Source of the DNA: an uncultured Bacteroidales bacterium
Lineage (GTDB): Bacteria > Bacteroidota > Bacteroidia > Bacteroidales > Paludibacteraceae
NCBI GenBank assembly: GCA_900316845.1
Contig: ONEG01000002.1
Span: 1 to 64,000, forward strand
Reading direction: 5' to 3'
Length of the DNA stretch: 64,000 bases
The position numbers were made by a program, and so were the translations under genes. The notes under the pieces are model-generated. The model worked only from the letters and a program-made list of their open reading frames with translations, was not told the DNA's origin and searched no databases. How positions within the stretch are numbered: the first letter of the stretch is position 1; each line of letters opens with the position of its first letter. This document shows, one piece after another, positions 43,771 to 50,575 of this stretch.

Positions 43771-44799
43771 ATGCAGGACAAATCGCTAATATATAAGCGT
43801 TTATACGCATGGTATGAGAGTTCTCGCCGTGTCTTGCCGTGGCGTGAGACGGAGGACCCTTATTATATATGGTTGAGCGAAGTCATTTTGCAACAGACGC
43901 GTGTGGCGCAAGGGATGGAATACTACCTGCGATTCATCGCTCGTTGGCCAAAGGTAGAAGATCTGGCGGCGGCGAAAGAAGAGGAAGTATTGCGGGAATG
44001 GCAGGGACTCGGTTATTACAGCCGTGCGCGGAACCTCCATAAGGCCGCGCAGATGATAGCCGAAAGTCACTCTTTTCCTCATACTTTTGAGGAGATCCGT
44101 GCTTTGCCCGGCATAGGCGACTACACCGCCGGCGCGATTGCTTCCTTTGCGTACAATCTTCCTTACCCGGCGATGGATGGAAACGTCTATCGGGTGGTAG
44201 CACGGCTCATGGATATAGACGAAGCCTTTGACACAACCGCAGGCAAGAAACTCTTCCACAAGCGTATTGAAGAACTCTTAGACCGGGACAATCCCAGACT
44301 TTTCAACTCCGCAATCATGGAGTTTGGTGCGCTGTACTGCACGCCGGTCTTGGGCGATGCGTGTGAGGCTTGCCCCTTAGCGGATATCTGCATGGGACAC
44401 GCGCACGGGACGGCGGACCTACTGCCCGTTCGCAAACCTCGTCCCAAAGTGCGCGACAGATGGTTCACGTACCACATATATATACAAGGAGACAAGACGC
44501 TGATTCAAAAGCGCGAGAACCCCAAAGACATCTGGTACCACCTCTATGAATTTCCCTGCGAGGAATCTGTCGGCGAAGCGCCCGAGAAGCCTCGAAATAT
44601 CGAAATATCGAAATATCGGGATATTGAGTTGACGCACGTCCTCTCGCACCAGCGTATTCACGCGCGCTTTATTATTCACAAGGTACAAAAAATGCCGGAG
44701 ATACCCGGCACTATTCTTATCCGTTGGGACGATCTTGATGACTTCGCCCTTTCCCGATTAACGCTGCGAGCGCTCGATACAATTCAGCATAAGGTGTAG
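43771..44799 (+). CDS. mutY: A/G-specific adenine glycosylase MutY
   Basis: The ATG at 43771 gives 342 residues. LPWRETEDPYYIWLSEVILQ QTRV, the helix-hairpin-helix LPGIGDYTAGAIASFAY with the catalytic Asp in YPAMDGNVYRV, and the [4Fe-4S] cysteines in CTPVLGDACEACPLADIC are present. The first Cys spacing is 7, where MutY usually has 6. The C-terminal Nudix-like domain reads 8-oxoG. An octamer array (44593-44624) adds RNIEISKYRDIEL in that domain. It removes A opposite 8-oxoG. The 3' end overlaps the convergent DUF2520 gene by 83 nt. Confidence 0.94.
   Translation: MQDKSLIYKRLYAWYESSRRVLPWRETEDPYYIWLSEVILQQTRVAQGMEYYLRFIARWPKVEDLAAAKEEEVLREWQGLGYYSRARNLHKAAQMIAESHSFPHTFEEIRALPGIGDYTAGAIASFAYNLPYPAMDGNVYRVVARLMDIDEAFDTTAGKKLFHKRIEELLDRDNPRLFNSAIMEFGALYCTPVLGDACEACPLADICMGHAHGTADLLPVRKPRPKVRDRWFTYHIYIQGDKTLIQKRENPKDIWYHLYEFPCEESVGEAPEKPRNIEISKYRDIELTHVLSHQRIHARFIIHKVQKMPEIPGTILIRWDDLDDFALSRLTLRALDTIQHKV
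44593..44624. repeat. 8-nt tandem array in mutY (unit CGAAATAT)
   Basis: Four units (CGAAATAT three times, CGGGATAT). The same unit occurs upstream of porV (59284-59323). Confidence 0.9.
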
Positions 44800-45475
44800 C
44801 CTTGAGTATCTCCCATTGATGGTTCATGACCGCCTGGTCTCCGCGCTGCGCGGGGCCTGTCTGCGCATCCTTAGGAGCCATGAAATGCACTTTCGCCGCC
44901 GTGTTATCAATCAGCGGAAGGAGCGCCTCAAACGGGATATGCGTGTCTTGTAAGATCTCCGCTGCAATGCGGTACATGAGGTTCGTATAGTTATTGGAGA
45001 ACACTCCGGCAATGTGCAAACGCTCGCGGTCGTGCTGGTTCGCTTCGTAAATACGGCTCGTCAACACCTGCGCCAAAGAGTAAATAGCCGCTATGTCATC
45101 GATGTTCTTTCCCTCGATAAAACAAGGAATACTACTCCACTCGTCTATCAGCTTCGTCCGGCTGAAAGACTGCAGGAAATAAAACACACCCGCGTGAGGC
45201 TTATCCTCTCCAAAGACCTCAATAGGCATTGTTCCGGAAGTGTGCAGATGAAGCGCTTTCGGCGCATGAACAACCGCCACCACTTCCCGCAGGGCATGAT
45301 CCGCCACCGTATAAATATAGACATCCGCCGTCGGCAGTTGTTTTATCGCTTCTTCTGAGGTCTTTTCATCCGTCAGAGGCCGTGCATGAACGAGTTCCGT
45401 CCGGACACCTTTGAGCGCAAAAGCATGGTGAAGATTCGTTCCCACACTCCCGACGCCGATGATAGCTATTTTCAT
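44717..45475 (-). CDS. Rossmann-like plus DUF2520 oxidoreductase-like protein
   Basis: 252 residues. N-terminal nucleotide-binding motif MKIAIIGVGSVGTNLHHAFA, then ADVYIYTVADHALREV, and a C-terminal all-alpha domain (HIAGVFSNNYTNLMYRIAAE, MAPKDAQTGPAQRGDQ) as in Rossmann-like/DUF2520 proteins distantly related to ProC and 6PGDH. The substrate is unknown. The start overlaps the stop of the aminotransferase gene (ATGA), so they are coupled. Its coding end runs 83 nt into the mutY gene on the other strand. Confidence 0.85.
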   Translation of the reverse strand: MKIAIIGVGSVGTNLHHAFALKGVRTELVHARPLTDEKTSEEAIKQLPTADVYIYTVADHALREVVAVVHAPKALHLHTSGTMPIEVFGEDKPHAGVFYFLQSFSRTKLIDEWSSIPCFIEGKNIDDIAAIYSLAQVLTSRIYEANQHDRERLHIAGVFSNNYTNLMYRIAAEILQDTHIPFEALLPLIDNTAAKVHFMAPKDAQTGPAQRGDQAVMNHQWEILKATPYAELYRALAALIGKGRSHQDRPNG

Positions 45476-46638
45476 AATTCAGCAATAAATTTCTTGAGTC
45501 TGTTCATGGCTTCGGACAGAACCTCACGGGAAGTCGCCAGATTGATGCGAACATAATGTTCGCCGCCGTACATCTCCGACGGATTGAAGAGGACGTGCGC
45601 CTCTTTCGCCAGACGGCAGCAGAACTGCTCTGCCGGCATGCCCAAAGCCGCTATATTCACCCAAGCCAAGTACGTTCCTTCGGTCTCGTGAATAAGCAAC
45701 TGCGGCAGTTCCTCATGCAGAAAATCGCGCAGGTAACAATAATTGCCATAGACATATTCGTTCAGCTCATCGAGCCATTTCTCCGACTCGTTATACGCCG
45801 CTACTTGCGCTACCAAACCAAACGGATTGAGTCCGTTCACTTCGTGAATCTCCAGCGCGTGGTTGATCTGCTCGAAGAGTTGTTTGTTCGGTACATAGAT
45901 ATTCGCGCACAAGAGTCCGGCGATATTAAACGCCTTCGAAGCCGACGTGCACACGCAGAAATCCGTATCATCAATGACGATTGTCGCAAATGGTGTATAT
46001 TGATGCCCCGGGAAAGCAAACTCACAATGGATCTCGTCGGAGAGAACGAACAAATGCTCACGGCGCATGATTGCCGCCAGACGCTCCAACTCCTCTTTCG
46101 TCCACACGCGCCCCGTGGGGTTATGAGGGTTACAAAGCAGGAAGACATCTGCGTGCTGCGCCTTCTGTGCCACATCCTCCCAGTCGATCTCAAAGCGGTT
46201 ATCACGCAGCACTAATGGCGAAGGAACGAGCTCGCAGCCCATGTTTTCTATACAAGAGAAGAAGCAGTTATACGCCGGTGTGAAAGTCAACACACGCAGT
46301 TTCTCGCAACATTTCTTCTCATCTTTCTTTCTCGCCTGCAAAGCTGCAAAAATCGCGGAGATAGCCGGTACAACCGCCGTCGCATAAAGGAGATTGTCGC
46401 GGTTGATTCCTTTCCATCCGTGTCTCCGGCTGAACCAATGAGCTACCGCGTCATAATTGGCTTGCGGAACGATGGAATAACCAAACACCCCGTGATCCAA
46501 ACGCCGCTGCATGGCTTCGCGGATAGGCTTGGCTGCCGCGAAATCCATATCTGCAATCCACAAGGGCAGACAGCCCTCCGCACATTCCGAATCCCATTTA
46601 TAACAATCGGAATCCTTTCGATTTACGTATTCTAACAT
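45472..46638 (-). CDS. MalY/PatB-type PLP-dependent C-S lyase or aminotransferase
   Basis: 388 residues. LPLWIADMDFAAAKPIREAM, LLCNPHNPTGRVWTKEELER, the SDEIHCEFAF motif and the PLP lysine region TSASKAFNIAGLLCANIYVP define the MalY/PatB subgroup of fold-type I enzymes (cystathionine beta-lyase-like). It probably cleaves cystathionine or cysteine. It is coupled to the downstream DUF2520 gene. Confidence 0.92.
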   Translation of the reverse strand: MLEYVNRKDSDCYKWDSECAEGCLPLWIADMDFAAAKPIREAMQRRLDHGVFGYSIVPQANYDAVAHWFSRRHGWKGINRDNLLYATAVVPAISAIFAALQARKKDEKKCCEKLRVLTFTPAYNCFFSCIENMGCELVPSPLVLRDNRFEIDWEDVAQKAQHADVFLLCNPHNPTGRVWTKEELERLAAIMRREHLFVLSDEIHCEFAFPGHQYTPFATIVIDDTDFCVCTSASKAFNIAGLLCANIYVPNKQLFEQINHALEIHEVNGLNPFGLVAQVAAYNESEKWLDELNEYVYGNYCYLRDFLHEELPQLLIHETEGTYLAWVNIAALGMPAEQFCCRLAKEAHVLFNPSEMYGGEHYVRINLATSREVLSEAMNRLKKFIAEL

Positions 46639-46656
46639 GTTTTATAGGGTAATAGA

Positions 46657-48720
46657 TTAAGGAATAACAATTTTACGGGAAAGTCCGTTGCGAACAAGGA
46701 TATATACGCCGGACGGCAAACCGTTTGCCGCTTTTAACCGGACACCGGAGAGTGTATAGACAACCGTCTCCGGGTCAAGAAGAAGATCCGCATCGGTGAC
46801 CACGTCAGCTATACCGGTAGCAACTTCGGAGATTTGTATCTGCGTGTCGCTTACCTGAACCGACAGGAACGCCTTTCCGGTACTTCCGGACGCCAACTGG
46901 AGCGGCTTCCATTGGCAATATACATGGTGGTGACCGAAAGCAAGGAGATACGAACCGGACGTGACATTTGCCGGAACGGATACATTGGAAACGGTTATCG
47001 GCGAAACAAAATAGTTGTTCACCGGCAGGCTCACCGACGCAGAACGGACTCCTAACACAGACACCACTTCACTCGTAGCCGGGTCAAGAAGCAACACGCC
47101 TAACTGACCGGAGAAGGCTTCTTCTCCCACATTCATCACACGATGAGCGGTTACACTCCATTGGCCATTACGGGATATTTGCATTTGCGAACACGTAATA
47201 CTGTCCGTCGCCATTTCTATCGGAGACTCCAGCTCCGGAATCCGGAAGGTTACTTGCGATGAAGTGAGGGTTACGGTCGTCAGATGCTTGCCGCCGGATT
47301 CCTGCATGATCTGCCATGGTGCATTGCCGTTGGATCGGAACAGACCGCACAGACGGTACGTACCATTGGGGATCGTGTTCGGGAAAGTGCAGTAAAAAGG
47401 CATAGGAGAGGAGAAGTAATAACTGGCCGGCAACGAGTATCCCGCTGTGCCGGAAACAACGGCCTCTATCACGTCCGAAGTCGGAGACAGGATTCCGACG
47501 CTGTACTCTCCGTTAAAATCATGCAATCCCTCATTCTTGATCGTTACCAGTTTTACAGTAACCGTTTCCGAACGCGCAGCCTGCGTCTCCGGCAACTCTA
47601 TCTGGGCTACCGACATCTGATGGACAGTGTCCGTGGAGCCCGTCGATGGCTGTATTCCGATAGAGAATGAGACATTCGAGTTATAATCTCCAAGGTCGTT
47701 GGCGCCTATGCCTTGATCCGTAGGATTCAATCCCGTGAGCAGATAATCTCCGTCACCAAGACCGCCCCAGCCCCAGTTGAAGTGGAAATAGCCGTTGGCG
47801 CTGAATCCGTCGCACAGGAATGCATGGCCGCCGCCGGCTCCTCTTCCGCTGACAAACACAGGACGACCTCCGCGCAGTTCATTACGGAGCTCGTCGGCTA
47901 TGTATTCTATTTCGTACATCGATTTGGGCAAGATGCGGATATTATGGTCGTAACCGAAGTAATTCATCAACCCTTTCATAACCATTACATTCGCTCCGCT
48001 ACTGCCGCTGGCTCCATATCCCATTTCGATGGCTACACCGCAATGGAACATGAGTTGCGCTACTTCCTGAGCCTGCTCCGGAGTATAGTCTGAATAATAG
48101 CGATAACTGTCCAGCATCTGATTCCAGTTATAGGTCGTGTTGCCAAAATCTGCATAAAGCGTCCGGCTATATGCAGGATTTTCCTCACAAGTCCAGTCGT
48201 AACTATGGCTGCCTGTTCCTTGTGCAGGATAGCGATGGGTGTACATGATTTGCGCCATAGCCGTTGCGGTACAGCCGGTCACACAATGGTTCGTGCCGTC
48301 ATAAGTAGGAACCATATTATTGAACGGTGTACCTTGGTTCCAATGACAGGGAACCAACGGAGCACATTCATCTTCTGCCTTGCTGAGGTAAACAGGATGC
48401 GTGTTGTAGTCCTCCAGCCAAGCCTTCAAAGCCGGCGGCATACTCTCTGCCGTCAATGCTCCATTGGGACTGAATCCCAGCACTTCCGGCATCTCGTCAT
48501 CCGCCGAGACGATCACAAAACTGTTACCCGCGTTGATTGCATACCACGCATCGGAGCGGCTGATAATCTCACACGGGACCGGAGTACTTCCTTGACGGGC
48601 CGGAGCACGGAGAGCTGATGTACGTTGGGCGATGGAGATGGCTTCTTCCGGGGTTCGGAGAGCGGCGTAAAACAACTGTGCGGAAAGCACGGATAAGAGT
48701 AAAATAAGTGAACGCTTCAT
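46657..48720 (-). CDS. Secreted C10-family cysteine peptidase (streptopain-like) with type IX sorting domain
   Basis: 687 residues with a signal peptide (LILLLSVLSAQLFYA). A prodomain (EAISIAQRTSA ... VIVSADDEMPEVLGFSPNGA) precedes the catalytic Cys in HCVTGCTATAMAQIMYTHRY and the His in GGHAFLCDGF, followed by FHFNWGWGGLGDGDY. Two beta domains follow. The C-terminus (YTLSGVRLKAANGLPSGVYI then VRNGLSRKIVI) is a standard type IX sorting domain. It is related to SpeB, interpain and periodontain. Secreted protease. Confidence 0.93.
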   Translation of the reverse strand: MKRSLILLLSVLSAQLFYAALRTPEEAISIAQRTSALRAPARQGSTPVPCEIISRSDAWYAINAGNSFVIVSADDEMPEVLGFSPNGALTAESMPPALKAWLEDYNTHPVYLSKAEDECAPLVPCHWNQGTPFNNMVPTYDGTNHCVTGCTATAMAQIMYTHRYPAQGTGSHSYDWTCEENPAYSRTLYADFGNTTYNWNQMLDSYRYYSDYTPEQAQEVAQLMFHCGVAIEMGYGASGSSGANVMVMKGLMNYFGYDHNIRILPKSMYEIEYIADELRNELRGGRPVFVSGRGAGGGHAFLCDGFSANGYFHFNWGWGGLGDGDYLLTGLNPTDQGIGANDLGDYNSNVSFSIGIQPSTGSTDTVHQMSVAQIELPETQAARSETVTVKLVTIKNEGLHDFNGEYSVGILSPTSDVIEAVVSGTAGYSLPASYYFSSPMPFYCTFPNTIPNGTYRLCGLFRSNGNAPWQIMQESGGKHLTTVTLTSSQVTFRIPELESPIEMATDSITCSQMQISRNGQWSVTAHRVMNVGEEAFSGQLGVLLLDPATSEVVSVLGVRSASVSLPVNNYFVSPITVSNVSVPANVTSGSYLLAFGHHHVYCQWKPLQLASGSTGKAFLSVQVSDTQIQISEVATGIADVVTDADLLLDPETVVYTLSGVRLKAANGLPSGVYILVRNGLSRKIVIP

Positions 48721-48743
48721 GAATAATGAATATTATATGGTTA

Positions 48744-50180
48744 TTAATGATGTTCGCTGTAATTCTTGTAGAACTCCGAAACGGCAATAATTCCCTTCTC
48801 CCAGACCTCTAAATCCATACTCTCGTTGGGCGAATGAATGGCGTTCTGCTCCAGACCAAAGCCCATGAGGATGGTCTTACAACCGAGAATCTGCTCAAAA
48901 GCGGCAATAATAGGAATCGATCCTCCGCGGCGAGCAGCCAACGGACGGACGCCGAACGCTTTCTCAAAGCCCTTCTCCGCCGCTTTATAAGCAGGAATAT
49001 TTATCGGGCAGACATAGCCCTGACCGCCATGCATCGGCGTGACCTTGATCCGCACACTCTTCGGCGCAAGCGACTCCATATATTTCACAAACGCGCGCGA
49101 GATCTTCTCGTGGTCTTGGTTCGCCACAAGGCGGCAGGAGACCTTCGCAAACGCCTTGCCCGGCAGCACGGTCTTGCTTCCTTCGCCTGTATAACCTCCC
49201 CAGATGCCGCAGATGTCAAACGACGGACGGCAACTATTGCGCTCAAGCGTCGAGTAGCCCGCTTCGCCAAACACCTCCTCTACGCCGATCGCCTTGTTGT
49301 ATTTCTGCTGGTCAAAAGGTATCTGCGCAATCATCTTACGCTCCTCTTCAGGGATCGGCAGTACGTCATCGTAAAAGCCCGGAATAGTGATCTTTCCGTG
49401 CTCGTCCACCACCTTCGAGAGCATCTCACAAAGGGCATTTACAGGGTTCTTGACCGCGCCGCCGAAATGACCGGAATGCAGGTCTCTGTTCGGCCCGTCC
49501 ACCTCAATCTGCCAATATGCCAGACCACGCAGACCCGTGGTGATAGAAGGTGTCTCTTTGCCGATCATCGACGTGTCGGAAACCAGGATAATATCCGCCT
49601 TCAGCAGTTCCTTATGTTCCTCTAAAAACGCCTCCAGAGACGGCGAACCGATCTCTTCCTCGCCTTCAAAAATAAACTTGACGTTACATCCCATTTGACC
49701 GCTCTTGACCATGTACTCAAACGCCTTCGCCTGAATCATCGCCTGTCCTTTGTCATCATCCGCTCCACGCGCATAAAGCCGTCCGTCACGCACACTCGGC
49801 TCCCACGGATCCGTCCTCCATTCCTCCACCGGCTCCACCGGCATCACGTCATAGTGCGCGTAAACAAGTACGGTAGGGATACAGACCGCTTCGCTAACAG
49901 AACACAGACCGGCTCCGCCTGACAGACCGCTTCGCTGACAGATATATTCAGCGTACACGAACGGATTGCCCGCTTCTCCTCCCTCTTTAGGGGGTTGGGG
50001 GGCTAATATCTCTGCTTTCTGGCAACCGGCTTCCAGCAACAATTCTCTCCACCTTTCCGCACAACGCCGCATATCCGCTTTATGCTCCGCCTGACAACTA
50101 ACAGAAGGGATCCGAATGAGGCTTCCCCACTCTTCCATAAATCGCTCACGATGAGCCGCTATATATTCCTGAACGGTCAT
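48744..50180 (-). CDS. M20-family dipeptidase with repeat-derived insert
   Basis: The ATG at 50180 gives 478 residues (MTVQEYIAAHRERFMEEWGS). Metal ligands are in VLVYAHYDVMPVEP, GADDDKGQ, FEGEEEIGSPSL and the C-terminal GGSIPIIAAF region. It hydrolyses dipeptides with two zinc ions. Before the first metal motif lies an insert (APQPPKEGGEAG, then ICQRSGLSGGAGLCSVSEAV) coded by two dispersed GC-rich repeats (49881-49941 and 49975-50008). The first is related to the repeat beside mutA near 29880. A promoter lies at 50198-50228. Confidence 0.92.
   Translation of the reverse strand: MTVQEYIAAHRERFMEEWGSLIRIPSVSCQAEHKADMRRCAERWRELLLEAGCQKAEILAPQPPKEGGEAGNPFVYAEYICQRSGLSGGAGLCSVSEAVCIPTVLVYAHYDVMPVEPVEEWRTDPWEPSVRDGRLYARGADDDKGQAMIQAKAFEYMVKSGQMGCNVKFIFEGEEEIGSPSLEAFLEEHKELLKADIILVSDTSMIGKETPSITTGLRGLAYWQIEVDGPNRDLHSGHFGGAVKNPVNALCEMLSKVVDEHGKITIPGFYDDVLPIPEEERKMIAQIPFDQQKYNKAIGVEEVFGEAGYSTLERNSCRPSFDICGIWGGYTGEGSKTVLPGKAFAKVSCRLVANQDHEKISRAFVKYMESLAPKSVRIKVTPMHGGQGYVCPINIPAYKAAEKGFEKAFGVRPLAARRGGSIPIIAAFEQILGCKTILMGFGLEQNAIHSPNESMDLEVWEKGIIAVSEFYKNYSEHH
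49881..49941. repeat. Dispersed ACAGACCGCTTCGCT repeat inside the M20 gene
   Basis: ACAGACCGCTTCGCT occurs at 49881 and, as GACAGACCGCTTCGCTGACAG, at 49921, with ACAGACCGGCTCCGCCTG between. It resembles ACAGACCGCTGCGCTGACAG at 29882-29901 next to mutA. Confidence 0.75.
49975..50008. repeat. Intragenic palindromic repeat CCTCCCTCTTTAGGGGGTTGG
   Basis: Inverted CCCTC/GGGGG arms in frame in the M20 gene, encoding APQPPKEGGEAG on the minus strand. It is similar in type to the repeat in the TPR gene at 6181. Confidence 0.6.
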
Positions 50181-50197
50181 AGATTTAAAATTTGGTG

Positions 50198-50228
50198 CAA
50201 AGATACAAAAAAAATTGCATATATGCAA
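50198..50228 (-). promoter_or_regulatory. Promoter of the M20 peptidase gene
   Basis: The minus strand carries TTGCATAT (from 50228, in TTGCATATATGCAA) and TATCTTTG (50205-50198), spacing 23 nt. Confidence 0.8.
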
Positions 50229-50520
50229 GATTTTGTACATTTTTTAGAAACAAAACATCTTTTTGTGTATCTTCTGTATATCCTGAACAACCCCATATAA
50301 CCCCGGAACAACCCCCAAAACACCACCTAATAAGACTTAAACCATAGGATCACCATAAGATGACCATAGGATCACCATAGGATGAACCCCCTATTTTGTC
50401 ATTTTTTCCACTTTTACTATATATACGTAGTATATATACTTTTTGATGCATCTTTAAGCAAAAGACAAATTCATTCTCTTTCATTTAATCAAAAAAAAAT
50501 CAAGAAAAATACGTGCGCGC
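50229..50520. other. Intergenic region with 10/11-nt repeats and an AT-rich inverted repeat
   Basis: Between the divergent M20 and lptD promoters. It holds GAACAACCCC-type repeats (50285-50316), the ACCATAGGATC array (50341-50384) and the inverted repeat TATATAC-GTA-GTATATA near 50420. No gene was seen. Confidence 0.6.
50341..50384. repeat. 11-nt tandem array (unit ACCATAGGATC)
   Basis: Four units (ACCATAGGATC, ACCATAAGATG, ACCATAGGATC, ACCATAGGATG). It shares AGGAT with the other 11-nt array (ACACAGGATTA on the minus strand at 34654). Confidence 0.9.
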
Positions 50521-50551
50521 TTGCGTATGTCAAAAAAAAGTTGTACCTTTG
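50521..50551 (+). promoter_or_regulatory. Promoter of the lptD-slyD-der cluster
   Basis: TTGCGTAT (from 50521) and TACCTTTG (50544-50551), spacing 23 nt. It lies inside the longest open frame, so the lptD start must be downstream. Confidence 0.8.
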
Positions 50552-50575
50552 CAGCCGTTTTTAATTTGCGGTATA

